Assembly (NCBI RefSeq): GCF_001909285.1 | Contig: NZ_MRSV01000001.1 | Span: 1,197,331 to 1,261,330, forward strand | Source of the DNA: Exiguobacterium profundum | Lineage (GTDB): Bacteria; Bacillota; Bacilli; Exiguobacteriales; Exiguobacteriaceae | Reading direction: 5' to 3' | Length of the DNA stretch: 64,000 nt | In this document: piece by piece, positions 36,566 through 48,910 of the stretch | Numbering within the stretch: the stretch's first letter is position 1 | Layout of the letters: each line of letters opens with the position of its first letter | Made by a program: the position numbers and the translations under genes | The notes under the pieces: model-generated | What the model was told of the DNA's origin: nothing | Database searches by the model: none | The model's input: only the letters and a program-made list of their open reading frames with translations

Positions 36566-39439
36566 ATGGCTGAAAAGAAAAATGCGATTGTCATCAAAGG
36601 GGCACGCGTCAACAATTTAAAAAATATTGACATCGATATCCCACGTGACCAGCTCGTCGTCTTGACGGGCTTGTCCGGCTCCGGGAAATCGTCACTTGCG
36701 TTCGATACGATTTATGCGGAAGGACAGCGTCGGTACGTCGAGAGCTTATCCGCCTATGCCCGTCAGTTCCTTGGACAGATGGATAAGCCAGACGTCGATA
36801 CGATTGAAGGACTTAGCCCGGCCATCTCAATTGACCAGAAGACGACGAGTCGTAACCCGCGTTCGACGGTCGGGACGGTGACCGAGATTTATGATTACCT
36901 TCGTCTATTGTTTGCAAGAATCGGGAAACCGGTCTGTCCGAACCACGGCATCGAAATTTCGAGTCAAACGATTTCGCAGATGGTCGACCAGGTGATGGAG
37001 TTGCCGGAGCGGACACGACTCCAGATTTTGGCGCCAATCGTGTCGGGTCGGAAAGGGACGCACGTGAAAGTATTCGACTCGTTAAAGAAAGAGGGATTCG
37101 TCCGTGTCCGTGTCAATGGTGAAACGATTGAATTGACGGATGAGATTGAGCTCGATAAAAACAAGAAGCATTCGATTGAAGTCGTCGTCGACCGCCTCGT
37201 CGTCCGACCTGACGTCGAAGGGCGCCTCGCCGACTCACTCGAGACGGCATTACGTCTTGCGGACGGCCGTGTCATTATCGATAAGATGGATGGCACCGAG
37301 CTTCTCTTCAGTGAGCATCACGCCTGTCCGATCTGCGGATTCTCCATCGGCGAACTCGAACCTCGGATGTTCTCATTCAACTCGCCATTCGGTGCATGTC
37401 CGACGTGTGATGGTCTTGGGACGAAACTAGACGTTGACCCAGAACTCGTCATCCCGGACCCGTCGAAGACGTTGAAAGAGGGGGCGATTGCCGCATGGCA
37501 ACCGACAAGTTCCCAGTACTATCCACAACTTTTGGCTGCGATGTGCCAGCATTTCAACATCGACATGGACGTGCCGTTCGAGCGCCTATCAAAACGTGAT
37601 CAGGACCTCGTCTTGAACGGATCTTCGGAGGAATCGTTCCTCTTCCGCTACGAGAACGACTTCGGTCAAGTACGGACGAATACCATTTTCTTTGAAGGGG
37701 TGCTCCGTAACATCGAGCGCCGTTACCGGGAGACGACATCCGACTATATCCGTGAGCAGATGGAAATGTACATGGCGACACATGCGTGTCCGACATGTCA
37801 CGGCTATCGCTTGAAAGAAGAGTCGCTCGCCGTCAAGATCACGGGTCAGCACGTCGGGCAAGTGACGGAGAAATCGGTCGTGAACGCACTCGCGTTCTTT
37901 GAAGGACTCAACGAGCAGTTGAGCGAGAAAGAGATCGCCATCGCCCGTCTCATCCTCCAAGAGATTCGGGAACGACTCAGTTTTTTGAATAACGTCGGTC
38001 TCGACTACTTGACGCTCTCTCGTGCCGCTGGAACACTCTCGGGTGGGGAGGCTCAGCGGATTCGTCTCGCGACACAAATTGGGTCTCGTCTCACGGGTGT
38101 CTTGTATGTCCTTGACGAACCATCCATCGGTCTTCATCAACGTGATAACGACCGGTTGATTTCGACCCTCAAACAGATGCGGGACATCGGAAACACGCTC
38201 ATCGTCGTCGAGCATGACGAGGACACGATGATGGAAGCCGACTACTTGATCGATATCGGACCAGGCGCAGGAGAACATGGCGGACAGGTCATCGCAGCCG
38301 GGACACCGAAACAATTGATGAAAAATAAAAACTCGCTCACCGGTCAATATCTTGCCGGGAAGAAGTTCATCCCACTTCCGGCTGAACGGAAGATGCCAGA
38401 CGAACGTTTCTTAAAGATCGTCAAAGCAGAAGAGAACAACCTAAAAGACGTCGACGTTTCCATTCCACTCGGGATGTTCGTTGCCGTAACAGGGGTCTCG
38501 GGATCGGGTAAATCGACCCTCATCAATGAGATTCTCTACAAATCGCTCGCGCACAATATGAACCGGGCCAAAGCGAAGCCAGGCAAGCACAAGAAGATTG
38601 AAGGACTTGAGCATATCGATAAGGTCATCGATATCGACCAATCCCCGATTGGACGGACCCCTCGTTCGAACCCGGCCACGTATACGGGTGTCTTTGATGA
38701 TATTCGTGACGTCTTCGCCTCGACGAATGAAGCGAAGATGCGCGGCTATAAGAAGGGACGTTTCAGTTTCAACGTTAAAGGCGGGCGCTGTGAAGCATGT
38801 CGTGGGGATGGGATCATCAAAATCGAGATGCACTTCCTTCCTGACGTCTACGTTCCGTGTGAGGTCTGTCACGGGAAACGCTATAATCGTGAAACGCTCG
38901 AAGTGAAGTACAAAGGAAAGACGATCGCAGACGTCCTTGATATGACGATTGAGGAAGGACTCGAATTCTTTGACAAGATTCCGAAAATCAAGCGGAAGAT
39001 TCAAACGATTTATGACGTCGGTCTTGGCTATATGAAACTCGGTCAGCCGGCGACGGAACTTTCGGGTGGGGAAGCCCAGCGTGTCAAACTCGCTTCGGAA
39101 CTTCATAAACGGTCGACCGGGAAAACGATTTATATTCTGGACGAACCGACGACCGGTCTTCACGTCGACGACATCGCGCGCTTGTTGAAAGTGTTGCAAC
39201 GTCTTGTCGAGAACGGGGACACGGTGCTCGTCATCGAGCATAACCTCGATGTCATCAAGTCGGCCGATTATTTGATTGACCTCGGACCAGAGGGTGGAGA
39301 TGGTGGCGGACTCATCGTCGCAACGGGGACACCAGAAGAAGTCGCGGAAGTGTCAGGCTCGTATACCGGTAAGTATTTGAAGCCGGTTCTCGAACGAGAT
39401 GCAGCCCGAGTGAAACCGAAAGAAAGAAAAAAGAAATAA
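36566..39439 (+). CDS. uvrA: Excinuclease ABC subunit A
   Basis: A 957-residue damage-sensing ABC protein with two ATPase halves: [71 protein letters not shown] and [26 protein letters not shown]. Zinc sites are [16 protein letters not shown] with [11 protein letters not shown] and [36 protein letters not shown]. It loads UvrB on bulky lesions in nucleotide excision repair. It starts on the base after the uvrB stop. Confidence 0.98.
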   Translation: MAEKKNAIVIKGARVNNLKNIDIDIPRDQLVVLTGLSGSGKSSLAFDTIYAEGQRRYVESLSAYARQFLGQMDKPDVDTIEGLSPAISIDQKTTSRNPRSTVGTVTEIYDYLRLLFARIGKPVCPNHGIEISSQTISQMVDQVMELPERTRLQILAPIVSGRKGTHVKVFDSLKKEGFVRVRVNGETIELTDEIELDKNKKHSIEVVVDRLVVRPDVEGRLADSLETALRLADGRVIIDKMDGTELLFSEHHACPICGFSIGELEPRMFSFNSPFGACPTCDGLGTKLDVDPELVIPDPSKTLKEGAIAAWQPTSSQYYPQLLAAMCQHFNIDMDVPFERLSKRDQDLVLNGSSEESFLFRYENDFGQVRTNTIFFEGVLRNIERRYRETTSDYIREQMEMYMATHACPTCHGYRLKEESLAVKITGQHVGQVTEKSVVNALAFFEGLNEQLSEKEIAIARLILQEIRERLSFLNNVGLDYLTLSRAAGTLSGGEAQRIRLATQIGSRLTGVLYVLDEPSIGLHQRDNDRLISTLKQMRDIGNTLIVVEHDEDTMMEADYLIDIGPGAGEHGGQVIAAGTPKQLMKNKNSLTGQYLAGKKFIPLPAERKMPDERFLKIVKAEENNLKDVDVSIPLGMFVAVTGVSGSGKSTLINEILYKSLAHNMNRAKAKPGKHKKIEGLEHIDKVIDIDQSPIGRTPRSNPATYTGVFDDIRDVFASTNEAKMRGYKKGRFSFNVKGGRCEACRGDGIIKIEMHFLPDVYVPCEVCHGKRYNRETLEVKYKGKTIADVLDMTIEEGLEFFDKIPKIKRKIQTIYDVGLGYMKLGQPATELSGGEAQRVKLASELHKRSTGKTIYILDEPTTGLHVDDIARLLKVLQRLVENGDTVLVIEHNLDVIKSADYLIDLGPEGGDGGGLIVATGTPEEVAEVSGSYTGKYLKPVLERDAARVKPKERKKK

Positions 39440-39504
39440 GTATAGAAATGGTGAGAAACGGGAAGGTAATTGACGTGCAACCAAATTGAAGGGGGAAAAC
39501 GAAC

Positions 39505-40674
39505 GTGAAACAAGAAATGCGTGAACTGATTCTCCAGCAAGTGAAGGAAGGCAAGATGACGATCGAGGAGGCGATGACGCAACTCGAACGTCTCGAGCGA
39601 CTTGAACCGGAACAGGTTCAAGCGCTTGAAGAGCGACAGGATACAGAAAAGGTCGATGCCTATTCGGTTGAATCGCTCACAACGAAACTGACATCTGCAG
39701 TGGAAGGGCTCGTGACGAAACTTCGCGACAGCGACTTTTCATTCAGCTCGAACTTTGGTCCGGAAGTGACTTATTCGAAGTCGTTCCCGTTCACAGGTAG
39801 CGATATCTCGCTCGACCTGTTCAACGCGTCGGCGACAATTGTTTCGTCTGATGCCGAAGATTGTGAACTGATTGTCACGGGTCGTCCGCTTCGCCAACAA
39901 GACGCGGATAAGGCGCTCGAACAGTTACAGTCTGCGGTTAAGCACTCTGTCATTGGTGATCGTCTCGTCGTTTCGCTCCGTGATAAACTCGTCCGGGCCC
40001 ACGTGGAACTGTACGTCCCGCACCACCATTTCAACCATCTTCTTGTTCAAACGTTGAACGGTGAAGTCCGTGCCGATGGTCTCGATGTCGAGAACGTTCG
40101 TGTGCAAACCGCAAACGGGCGTGTCGTGCTCCATGACGTGCATGCATCCGAACTATTACTGAACACTGGGAATGGGACGGTCGAGGTCGAAGGTGTCGAA
40201 GCGGAACTCGTTCACGTTCGGACCGGAAACGGTGCCGTCATCGTCGGTGGGAAGTACGATAAAGCCTCCCTCAAGACCGGGAACGGAAACATCCGCGCGG
40301 AACTGGCGACAGCTCGTCCTGCGAAGTTTGAACTTGCGTCACTCGCCGGGAACATTCGACTCGTGTTACCACACGGCGTCGAGGTCGAAGGGGAGCTCGA
40401 GACGAACTTCGGTGGTCTGCATTGCTTGCTTGATGAGCTTGAAATCATCCGTGACCGCAAGGACGTCGCACAGCGTCGTCTAGAATTCTTATCAGGTCGC
40501 GGTCAAACCCCTCGTATCGAAGTAGAGGCGGGGACGCGTACCGGTACAATCGATTTGGAGCACGGTTCGGTCTATACGCCATCCACATTCCTCGATGAAG
40601 ATAAAGTGGAACCGGCTGACCCGGTCGATCCTGTCGACCCGGGCGATTTGAACAATCCGTTCCATCAACAATAA
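39505..40674 (+). CDS. yvlB: YvlB-like protein with SHOCT-like N-terminus and DUF4097 beta domain
   Basis: A 389-residue protein. The first 40 residues (MKQEMRELILQQVKEGKMTIEEAMTQL) form a short oligomerisation motif like SHOCT; the middle and C-terminal parts are beta-helix repeats (LNGEVRADGLDVENVRVQTANGRV, LLNTGNGTVEVEGVEAELV, VRTGNGAVIVGG, LKTGNGNIRAE) typical of DUF4097 adhesin-like proteins. B. subtilis yvlB lies beside uvrBA as well. The C-terminus is rich in Asp and Pro. Function unknown; envelope stress is a possibility from the yvlABCD operon in B. subtilis. Confidence 0.75.
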   Translation: MKQEMRELILQQVKEGKMTIEEAMTQLERLERLEPEQVQALEERQDTEKVDAYSVESLTTKLTSAVEGLVTKLRDSDFSFSSNFGPEVTYSKSFPFTGSDISLDLFNASATIVSSDAEDCELIVTGRPLRQQDADKALEQLQSAVKHSVIGDRLVVSLRDKLVRAHVELYVPHHHFNHLLVQTLNGEVRADGLDVENVRVQTANGRVVLHDVHASELLLNTGNGTVEVEGVEAELVHVRTGNGAVIVGGKYDKASLKTGNGNIRAELATARPAKFELASLAGNIRLVLPHGVEVEGELETNFGGLHCLLDELEIIRDRKDVAQRRLEFLSGRGQTPRIEVEAGTRTGTIDLEHGSVYTPSTFLDEDKVEPADPVDPVDPGDLNNPFHQQ

Positions 40675-40675
40675 G

Positions 40676-40708
40676 AAAATCCCGAAGGCTGAGCCTTCGG
40701 GATTTTTT
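40676..40708. terminator. Bidirectional terminator between convergent genes
   Basis: AAATCCCGAAGGCT and AGCCTTCGGGATTT pair over 14 bases with a one-base centre; T runs on both strands. Confidence 0.95.
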
Positions 40709-40710
40709 GA

Positions 40711-41067
40711 TTATAGATTCATTTCGTACTCCATCTGTTGCCAATCCATCATCTGTGTATCAAACAGAGTGAAGGCGCTGATAGCAAACACGATGAAGAG
40801 GACCGGTCCGGCAATCAAGAGAATGATTCCAAGAAGGCGCATCGACTTCGAGCGATTCCAATAGAAGATGATGGCGACAATCATGGAGATGAGCGCTCCG
40901 GACAAGAAGAATCCGATTATGTTCAAGATGAACAAGAGCAAGATCGTCTCGTTTTTCGTCGCGGCTTATTCTTTCCACATATCGATTAACGATTTGATGA
41001 TGTAAACGAGGGACCCAATTCCAATCACTAGCGCAAATAAGATGACAATTCCAAATAAACCTTCCAT
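40711..41067 (-). pseudogene. Small membrane protein gene split by an in-frame TAA
   Basis: A short frame 41067-40966 (33 residues, MEGLFGIVILFALVIGIGSL, ending in MWKE) has an excellent AGGAGGTGG ribosome site. After its TAA (40968-40966) the same frame continues with AATKNETI and an 80-residue membrane protein (ILNIIGFFLSGALISMIVAII, LLGIILLIAGPVLFIVFAISA). The downstream part has no ribosome site of its own; TTG 40941 is a poor start. The two parts together look like one four-helix protein of 117 residues with one nonsense codon. I do not recognise the family. Either a true pseudogene, a two-protein operon with weak coupling, or a base error at 40966-40968. Confidence 0.6.
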
Positions 41068-41215
41068 TATTCCACCTCCTAGTTAGCCTATACCCTACAT
41101 ACGAACGGTGTAATAGGATGGTTTCAACAATTTTTTGACACGTTCTTCATCACTTCCCTAGCCCGTCTTAGAAAGAGCTATGATACAATAATGAGCGTGA
41201 AAGGGGCAGATACTG

Positions 41216-42151
41216 ATGCAAAATATCGTACGTACCGCTCAAGTTGTTGAGCGTTTTAAACTTCAAGTTATTGCGGGAGAGGAAGGACTTCATCGACCGG
41301 TCGCAACACCCGACCTGAGTCGACCGGGTCTCGTCCTTGCTGGCTATTATACGCACTATGCCAAAAACCGCCTGCAAGTGCTTGGGAAGACGGAGTTGAC
41401 ATTCTATGCGAGCCTCTCGGAAGAGAAGCGTCGTGAACGAGCTAAAATCTTGTGTACGGAACAGACGCCAGGAATTTTAATCACGCGTGGCTTCGATATT
41501 CCAAAAGAAATCGAAGAAGAGGCGGAAGCGGCAAACGTTCCTCTCATGCGGACGAATGCGGTGACGACATCGATCGAATCACAAATTACGAACTTCCTAG
41601 AGATGGAACTAGCACCGATGACGGCGATGCACGGTGTGCTGGTCGATATTTACGGTGTTGGTGTCCTCATCAAGGGCCAGAGTGGTGTCGGGAAATCTGA
41701 GACGGCACTTGAACTCGTCAAACGGGGGCACCGCCTCGTCGCCGATGATTCAGTCGAGATTCGTCAAACGGGGGACCAGCTCCTCGTCGGATCAGCACCG
41801 AAGCTCATTCGTCACCTGCTCGAGATTCGTGGGATTGGCATCATCGACGTCATGACGTTGTTCGGTGCGGGTGCGGTTCGGTCGCATAAAAAGATCAGTC
41901 TCATCGTCAACTTGGAGAACTGGGACGCGGGCAAAGTATACGACCGTGTCGGACTCGACCACAACACGATGAAAATCATCGATAGTGAAGTTCCGCTCTT
42001 AACCATCCCCGTTCGACCTGGTCGAAACTTGGCAGTCATCATCGAGGTCGCAGCGATGAACTATCGTCTGCAAAATATGGGAATCAATACGGCTGAAGAG
42101 TTCGCAGAACGTCTCGCGAACGCGATTCAGGATACTGAAGGAGACTTGTGA
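41216..42151 (+). CDS. hprK: HPr kinase/phosphorylase
   Basis: A 311-residue HprK that phosphorylates Ser46 of HPr (and Crh), the signal for CcpA-mediated carbon catabolite repression. Walker A is GQSGVGKS (154-161), preceded by [15 protein letters not shown] with the conserved His; [20 protein letters not shown] is the HprK signature loop. Start ATG 41216, ribosome site AAAGGGG. First gene of hprK-lgt-ppaX-acetyltransferase, an order shared with B. subtilis. Confidence 0.97.
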   Translation: MQNIVRTAQVVERFKLQVIAGEEGLHRPVATPDLSRPGLVLAGYYTHYAKNRLQVLGKTELTFYASLSEEKRRERAKILCTEQTPGILITRGFDIPKEIEEEAEAANVPLMRTNAVTTSIESQITNFLEMELAPMTAMHGVLVDIYGVGVLIKGQSGVGKSETALELVKRGHRLVADDSVEIRQTGDQLLVGSAPKLIRHLLEIRGIGIIDVMTLFGAGAVRSHKKISLIVNLENWDAGKVYDRVGLDHNTMKIIDSEVPLLTIPVRPGRNLAVIIEVAAMNYRLQNMGINTAEEFAERLANAIQDTEGDL

Positions 42152-42153
42152 GC

Positions 42154-42972
42154 ATGGTAGAACCGACATTTGATCGTGTGGCGTTTGAGATTGGCTCTTT
42201 GCCAATCTATTGGTACGGCATGATTATCGCCTTCGGGGCGATGCTTGGTCTCGTCCTCGCCTTATACGAAGCAAAACGTATCAATTATGATTCGGAACGA
42301 CTCGTGGATGTCGTCATCTGGTCGATTCCGATCAGCATCGTCTTCGCGCGCATTTATTACGTGACGTTCCAATGGGATTATTATTCAGAGAACCTCGGAC
42401 AAATCATCGACATTCGTCAAGGTGGGATTGCCATTCATGGAGCCATCTTCGGTGCTCTCCTTGTCGTCATCGTCTATTGTATGCGAAAGTCGATGTCGTT
42501 CTGGAAAGTGACGGACATCTTGGCGCCATCGCTTCTTCTTGGACAAGCCATTGGGCGTTGGGGAAACTTTATGAACCAAGAGGCACATGGTGGCGAGACG
42601 ACGCGTAGTTTCTTGCAAGATACGCTCATGCTACCAGACTGGATCGTCAATCAGATGTACATCGATGGGACGTATTATATCCCGACCTTCTTATATGAAA
42701 GTGTATGGAATATCATCGGGGTCATCCTTCTCGTCGCGTGGCGCATGATTGGCAATCCACGACGTGGGTATATCTTCTTGTCATACCTCGTCTGGTACTC
42801 AATCGGTCGCTTCTATATCGAGGGACTTCGTACGGATAGTCTCATGTCAGGAGATTTGCGTGCGGCGCAAATGGTGTCAATCGCCTTGATCCTCTTCGGT
42901 ATCGTCACGATGATTCTTCGTCGCAAGGCGAAACGTTACAACGACCCATCAGAGAAAGGATTGTTTGATTAA
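42154..42972 (+). CDS. lgt: Prolipoprotein diacylglyceryl transferase
   Basis: A 272-residue inner membrane protein with seven predicted helices. It attaches diacylglycerol to the lipobox Cys of prolipoproteins such as CccB and the 12079-12717 lipoprotein. Seen: [47 protein letters not shown] (the Lgt signature with catalytic Arg), [15 protein letters not shown] 42154, ten bases after GGAG, is preferred to the GTG 42148 that overlaps the hprK stop. Confidence 0.96.
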   Translation: MVEPTFDRVAFEIGSLPIYWYGMIIAFGAMLGLVLALYEAKRINYDSERLVDVVIWSIPISIVFARIYYVTFQWDYYSENLGQIIDIRQGGIAIHGAIFGALLVVIVYCMRKSMSFWKVTDILAPSLLLGQAIGRWGNFMNQEAHGGETTRSFLQDTLMLPDWIVNQMYIDGTYYIPTFLYESVWNIIGVILLVAWRMIGNPRRGYIFLSYLVWYSIGRFYIEGLRTDSLMSGDLRAAQMVSIALILFGIVTMILRRKAKRYNDPSEKGLFD

Positions 42973-43622
42973 TGGATACGCTCTTATTTGATTTAGACGG
43001 TACATTACTCGATACGAACCCACTCATTATCGCGAGTTTCCGCCATACGTTCGACTATTATTTCCCGGAACATACGTATCGGGATGAAGACATTTATCGA
43101 TTCATCGGACCGACGCTCGAAAAGTCGTTCCGTGAACTCAACGAGCCGGAATGGAAAGAGATGCAAGCCTTCTATCGGAGCTTCAACATCGCCATGCATG
43201 ACCAACTCGTCGCAGAGTACCCAGGAGTCATCGAGGGGCTATATCGCCTTCATGCGAAAGGATACAAGATGGGCATCGTCACGTCGAAAGGTCGTCCAGT
43301 CGTCGAGCGCGGTCTTCGATTGTTCAACATCGACCACTTATTTGACGTCGTCGTGACAGCGGATGATGTCGAGAACGAAAAACCTCACGCTGAACCGGTC
43401 GAGCGTGCACTACAAGCACTCGACTCGTCACCAGAACGCGCCGTCATGGTCGGAGACAACGACACGGATATCTTCAGCGGGAAAAATGCCGGAACGAAGA
43501 CGGTCGCTGTCGGCTGGGCCCTCAAAGGGCGTCCATTCCTCGAATCGCTCGAACCGGACGTCATCATCGACTCGATGGAACATTTCGAGGCGTGGCTAGA
43601 CGAGGTCAGTATTCATGCGTAA
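42972..43622 (+). CDS. ppaX: Pyrophosphatase PpaX (HAD family)
   Basis: A 216-residue HAD hydrolase: LLFDLDGTLLDTNPLII (nucleophile Asp), GIVTSKGRPVVERGL (motif II Thr/Ser), EKPHAEPV (motif III Lys), and VGDNDTDIFSGKNAG (motif IV Asp residues). PpaX removes the pyrophosphate made by HprK's HPr-P dephosphorylation, so the linkage to hprK is functional. It starts at the last base of the lgt stop codon. Confidence 0.94.
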   Translation: MDTLLFDLDGTLLDTNPLIIASFRHTFDYYFPEHTYRDEDIYRFIGPTLEKSFRELNEPEWKEMQAFYRSFNIAMHDQLVAEYPGVIEGLYRLHAKGYKMGIVTSKGRPVVERGLRLFNIDHLFDVVVTADDVENEKPHAEPVERALQALDSSPERAVMVGDNDTDIFSGKNAGTKTVAVGWALKGRPFLESLEPDVIIDSMEHFEAWLDEVSIHA

Positions 43623-44097
43623 GACGACACGATATCACATCGAGGGACCGAATCCGCTTTGGCAAATGTATCAGACGATTCGCTTTCTGCGTGTCTTCAA
43701 AAACACGACTGTCGTTCTGGTCGGTCGTTACTTTCCGTCGGTGAAGGCAAAGCGTTGGCTTTACCAGACGTTCCTCGGGATGAATATCGGAGAATATAGT
43801 GCCCTTGCTCTCATGGTCACACCGGACGTCATGTTCCCGGAACGTATCACGATTGGTCGCAATACGGTCATCGGATTCAATTCGACGATCCTCTGTCATG
43901 AGTATCTCGTAGACGAGTATCGGATCGGGGACGTCATCATCGGTGATGGCGTATTGATCGGTGCGAACGTTACCATCCTGCCAGGGGTAACCATCGGGGA
44001 CGGTGCCGTCATCGGCGCGGGCGCGGTCGTGCACCGTGACGTCTTACCAGGAGAGCGGGTCATCGGTTCAAAGCTTCAATCGTTGACACATATTTGA
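43615..44097 (+). CDS. yvoF: Left-handed beta-helix acetyltransferase (YvoF-like)
   Basis: A 160-residue hexapeptide-repeat acyltransferase: ERITIGRNTVIGFNSTI, GDVIIGDGVLIGANVTILPG and GAVIGAGAVVHRDVLPGERV. N-terminal residues (RYHIEGPNPLWQMYQTIRFL) match YvoF, which lies in the same place in B. subtilis. The acceptor is unknown. It overlaps ppaX by eight bases; terminator 44159-44194 follows. Confidence 0.88.
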   Translation: MRKTTRYHIEGPNPLWQMYQTIRFLRVFKNTTVVLVGRYFPSVKAKRWLYQTFLGMNIGEYSALALMVTPDVMFPERITIGRNTVIGFNSTILCHEYLVDEYRIGDVIIGDGVLIGANVTILPGVTIGDGAVIGAGAVVHRDVLPGERVIGSKLQSLTHI

Positions 44098-44158
44098 CAC
44101 AATTTTTCGCAAAATGTTTTCATGAGTATTTTGTTCATACAGAATCAATAATACTTGA

Positions 44159-44194
44159 GCGGTATCACTTTTTTTTAAAGAGATGCCGCTTTTT
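44159..44194 (+). terminator. Terminator of the hprK operon
   Basis: GCGGTATC pairs with GATGCCGC (one wobble) around an A/T-rich loop, then TTTTT. The remaining bases 44098-44391 hold no gene. Confidence 0.75.
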
Positions 44195-44247
44195 CATGGA
44201 TAAATGTACAGAAATGAAGCTATCATATTTTCGTTCAAAAACAATTT

Positions 44248-44276
44248 TTGAACATAGTAAAAAATATTCATTATAG
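44248..44276 (+). promoter_or_regulatory. Candidate sigma-A promoter of the TPR-trxB run
   Basis: TTGAAC, 17 bases, TTATAG, at 44248-44253 and 44271-44276. The -10 match is imperfect. Confidence 0.4.
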
Positions 44277-44391
44277 AGGGAATATAGTCGCAATTTTTTT
44301 TATCTTTTTCAGTTGCCCTCGCTGTTCGAGTGCGGTATTCTTATCCCTGCAACAAAAAAAAGATTTAGAGATGATGTGGAGGATTTAGAAT

Positions 44392-45864
44392 ATGGAAGCG
44401 AACTATGAAGCAGTAATGACGCTACCCGAACCAGAATCTCCGCTCGCTGCGGAGCTCCACTACTATAGAGGTCGTCGTGCGTTACGTGAAGGTCGCCTGG
44501 ATGAAGCGACTTTTTTCATGTCTGAAGCGACAGCGGCAGCCACGCATCGCGTCGACTATCATAAACAGTACGCAGAACTGTTATTTGAAGTAGGGGAGGT
44601 CTACCACGCCAATGACGTGTGGAAACGAGTATTAGAGCTCGATGAGACCGCAACAGAGGCACTGTATCACTTAGCAAGCAACTGTGCCTATGTCTCTCAA
44701 TATGAGGAAGCGGCGCACTATGCATCCGAATATCTCGCCCGTGACACGAAAGGTCACTTCACGGAAGCCGTGCAATCCCTTCTTGAACTGATCGAACTCG
44801 AACAAGAGCTAGAGGACGAGGAAGAAGACGAATTGATCACGTGGCATACGGAAGCGCAGCGTCAAATCGATAAAGGACGATTGTTTGCGGCAAAGGCGAC
44901 ACTCGAGCGTCTCATCGGTCAATATCCATCGTTTTGGCCAGCATACAACAATCTGTCGGTCGTCAGTTTTTACCTTGGTGATGACCAAGCGGCATTCCGG
45001 ACGCTCGAATACGTGCTCGACCAAAATCCAGGCAACTTGCATGCAATCTTGAACACGATTCTCTTGCTCCATGAAGCGGGTCAATCGGAAGTGGCCCTGC
45101 AGTTGTCGACACCGCTCACACGTGTCCGTCCACTCCAATTTGACTTACGTTATAAATTGGCGACGACACTCGCGCTTGTCGGACATTACGACCGTGCATA
45201 TGAAGAACTGCGTCTATTGAAAGACCGCGGATTCCGTGGGGACCCATTGTTTGGGCATTGGCTCAGCGTGTCTGCCTATAAGACAGGACGACTTGAAGAG
45301 GCAGCCACCTACTTGAACAATGAAGAGATGAAACAGTTTGAAGAGAAACAAAGCTTCGACATCCGAGAAAACCTCGAATTTCGTTCGGCACTCGTCCAAG
45401 GATTGCGTCAAGAGAGCGACTTGGCTCGAATCGAGATTATCCGAATCATCGCCAACTTAAAAGATGACGAAGCGTTCGAAGCGCTTGCGCTCACGAATGC
45501 GGTGACGGAAAACGAGACGGTCCGTGCGTTCGCAGAGATGTGTCGTGCCGACCTTTGTCAGCAACCGTTCAAAGGAGACGTCCGGATCAAGCGTGCGTTT
45601 GATGCGCTCGTTTTGGCTGAAGCACATGTATCAGAAGCGGAACGGATGAGCCTAGAGGGCGACTTCTATGAACGTTTCGCGACGCTTCTGTTGTCTGATG
45701 AATCATTCATGGACGTAACGGCATCGGCCGCTGCGCTCGTCTGGATGTTTTATACGAAACGGGACGCATTGATTCTCGAAGATTGTGCGGACGCCTTCCA
45801 TCTCTCGGTCGACACGTTGACAGAGACGGTTCGTTCGTTCAAACGGACACTCGAACAAGCATAA
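44392..45864 (+). CDS. yvcD: Tetratricopeptide-repeat protein (YvcD-like)
   Basis: A 490-residue soluble protein made of TPR-like helical pairs (YRGRRALREGRLDEATFFMSEA, ALYHLASNCAYVSQYEEAAHYASEYL, AYNNLSVVSFYLGDDQAAFRTLEYVL, DLRYKLATTLALVGHYDRAYEELRLL) plus a C-terminal helical domain. B. subtilis yvcD, also a TPR protein, precedes trxB. Function unknown; it probably mediates protein contacts. Ribosome site GGAGGATTTAGA before ATG 44392. Confidence 0.85.
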   Translation: MEANYEAVMTLPEPESPLAAELHYYRGRRALREGRLDEATFFMSEATAAATHRVDYHKQYAELLFEVGEVYHANDVWKRVLELDETATEALYHLASNCAYVSQYEEAAHYASEYLARDTKGHFTEAVQSLLELIELEQELEDEEEDELITWHTEAQRQIDKGRLFAAKATLERLIGQYPSFWPAYNNLSVVSFYLGDDQAAFRTLEYVLDQNPGNLHAILNTILLLHEAGQSEVALQLSTPLTRVRPLQFDLRYKLATTLALVGHYDRAYEELRLLKDRGFRGDPLFGHWLSVSAYKTGRLEEAATYLNNEEMKQFEEKQSFDIRENLEFRSALVQGLRQESDLARIEIIRIIANLKDDEAFEALALTNAVTENETVRAFAEMCRADLCQQPFKGDVRIKRAFDALVLAEAHVSEAERMSLEGDFYERFATLLLSDESFMDVTASAAALVWMFYTKRDALILEDCADAFHLSVDTLTETVRSFKRTLEQA

Positions 45865-45899
45865 AGATAGACGATACCCTTACAGGTTTCTTATACTAA

Positions 45900-46886
<987 letters not shown>

Positions 46887-46896
46887 TTCAAGAAGG

Positions 46897-46932
46897 TAGG
46901 ACTGCGGGGAACCGCGGTCCTTCTCTTTTTTT
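46897..46932 (+). terminator. Terminator of trxB
   Basis: GGACTGCGG and CCGCGGTCC stem, four-base loop, then CTTTTTTT. Confidence 0.9.
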
Positions 46933-47006
46933 CGGACGTTTTTTATACTAGATGGAGAGAGCTACACACACGGCTCGGTTGTCAATTTTAAGGGGGCGTC
47001 AGCGAG

Positions 47007-47879
47007 ATGGAAGACTTTAAGGGATTAGAAGAATTGATCATCATCAGTGGGATGAGCGGGGCTGGGAAGTCGGTCGCCATGAATAGTTTCGAGGACCTCG
47101 GCTATTTTTGTGTCGACAACTTGCCACCGGTGCTCTTGCCACAATTGATTGATGTCATCAGCTCGGTCCGACCGAAAATCGCGGTCGCCATCGATACACG
47201 GACACGAGACTTTATCGATAGCTTATTCATCGTCATCGACGATTTGGAAAAAAAGAATGTGCATCCGCACCTGTTGTATTTAGAGACGCGGGACGACGTG
47301 CTCGTTCGCCGTTATAAAGAGACGCGACGGTCTCATCCGCTCGCACCGGAAGATGCGCCACTTGTCGGCATCAAGATGGAGCGCGAACTGTTAGAAGGGT
47401 TCCGTGATCGGGCTCACACGCTGTATGATACGAGTGAATTGAAGCCTCAGATGTTGAAGGACCGCATCCTCCAACAGTTCAACGAAGAACGGATCCCGTT
47501 CACAGTCAACTTCATGTCATTCGGTTTCAAACATGGGGTTCCGCTCGATATCGACTTGTTGTTCGATGTTCGCTTCATCACGAACCCATTCTATATCCCT
47601 GAGCTCCGTCCACTCACGGGTCAGACGACAGAAGTACAGGAATACGTCATGTCTCATCCGGAGGCACGAGCATTTTATAAAAAGTTGATCGACATGCTCG
47701 AGTTCCTTCTCCCGCAATATAAACGGGAAGGCAAGACGCAAGTCGTCGTGGCGTTCGGTTGCACCGGTGGGAAGCATCGGTCGATTACCTTCGCTGAGAA
47801 AGTGTCGGAGCACTTTGCTGAACGTTATAACGTGAAGACGGTCCACCGAGACCTCGCTCACGCGACGAAGGAGAAGTGA
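47007..47879 (+). CDS. rapZ: RapZ-family nucleotide-binding protein (YvcJ)
   Basis: A 290-residue GTPase/ATPase family protein: Walker [30 protein letters not shown] (Lys21), the RapZ signature [37 protein letters not shown], and C-terminal [17 protein letters not shown]. In E. coli RapZ delivers GlmZ to RNase E; in Bacillus YvcJ binds and hydrolyses GTP and affects competence-related processes, the target being unknown. Stop overlaps closely with the next start (one base between). Confidence 0.94.
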   Translation: MEDFKGLEELIIISGMSGAGKSVAMNSFEDLGYFCVDNLPPVLLPQLIDVISSVRPKIAVAIDTRTRDFIDSLFIVIDDLEKKNVHPHLLYLETRDDVLVRRYKETRRSHPLAPEDAPLVGIKMERELLEGFRDRAHTLYDTSELKPQMLKDRILQQFNEERIPFTVNFMSFGFKHGVPLDIDLLFDVRFITNPFYIPELRPLTGQTTEVQEYVMSHPEARAFYKKLIDMLEFLLPQYKREGKTQVVVAFGCTGGKHRSITFAEKVSEHFAERYNVKTVHRDLAHATKEK

Positions 47880-47880
47880 C

Positions 47881-48876
47881 ATGAGACGAGATCGGAAAGT
47901 AGTCGCTATCGGGGGAGGGACAGGATTGTCCACTCTCGTTCGTGGGTTGAAACATTATCCACTCGATATCACGGCAATCGTCACGGTCGGGGACGACGGG
48001 GGGAGCTCGGGACGTCTTCGTGACGAGTTTCATATGTTGCCTCCGGGCGATATCCGTAATGTCATCTTGGCATTGTCGGAAGTCGAACCGTTAATGGATA
48101 AGATTTTACAATACCGCTTCGATACGGGATTTGGTTTAGAAGGGCATTCCCTTGGAAACTTGATGCTCACGGCGGCGACCCACATCTGCGAAGGCTCGTT
48201 TGTCAAAGCGATCGATGTCATGTCGCAGCTCTTGAACGCACAAGGAAAAGTATTGCCGGTGACTGAGACGCTCATGACCCTCGCAGCCGAGTTTGAGGAC
48301 GGCACTATCGTCCAAGGGGAATCCAAGATCCCCCTTCATGAGCAACCGATCAAACGGATGTTTTTACTCGAAGAAGGCATTGAACCGGCCCCGGGCGTCG
48401 TCGAGGCGATTGAAGAGGCAGATGTCATCGTGCTCGGTCCAGGGAGTCTCTATACGAGTATCATCCCGAACTTGCTCATCCCAGCTGTACGGGAAGCCAT
48501 CATCCGCTCGAAAGTCCCGGTCGTCTATATTTGTAACGTGATGACGCAACCAGGTGAGACGAAAGGCTATGACGCGATGAAACACTTGAAAGTCATCGAG
48601 TCGTACCTTGGGAAGGCATCGATTGACACGATTGTCGTCAACAACGAACCGATTGAAGAAGAGTATTTGGAGCGTTACCGTGAGGATGGATCGGAAGAGG
48701 TCCGCTTCGATCGGAAGAAGCTCCGGAACTATGGGACGAACGTTCTCGCTGGGGACATCGTCGACTATAATCGGGAGTATATCCGTCATGATTCCGACGC
48801 CATCGCCGGACTCGTCATGCAGCGGGTACTCCGCATCAAGAAGCCGCGCTCGTTTCAAGAATTGGAACTGAAATAA
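47881..48876 (+). CDS. yvcK: YvcK (MgfK) carbon-metabolism and wall regulator
   Basis: A 331-residue CofD/YvcK-family protein: [70 protein letters not shown] and [16 protein letters not shown]. YvcK is required for growth on gluconeogenic carbon in B. subtilis and helps place PBP1. It has the UDP-sugar-binding fold of CofD but no transferase evidence. Positioned one base after rapZ. Confidence 0.95.
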   Translation: MRRDRKVVAIGGGTGLSTLVRGLKHYPLDITAIVTVGDDGGSSGRLRDEFHMLPPGDIRNVILALSEVEPLMDKILQYRFDTGFGLEGHSLGNLMLTAATHICEGSFVKAIDVMSQLLNAQGKVLPVTETLMTLAAEFEDGTIVQGESKIPLHEQPIKRMFLLEEGIEPAPGVVEAIEEADVIVLGPGSLYTSIIPNLLIPAVREAIIRSKVPVVYICNVMTQPGETKGYDAMKHLKVIESYLGKASIDTIVVNNEPIEEEYLERYREDGSEEVRFDRKKLRNYGTNVLAGDIVDYNREYIRHDSDAIAGLVMQRVLRIKKPRSFQELELK

Positions 48877-48910
48877 AGATTGTTGGAAAGATAGAAAGGA
48901 GGGGGACTCG

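Noticed and set aside
44150-44280. Small RNA between the hprK operon and the TPR gene
   Set aside because: The only structure is the operon terminator; the rest is AT-rich without a separate promoter and terminator pair.
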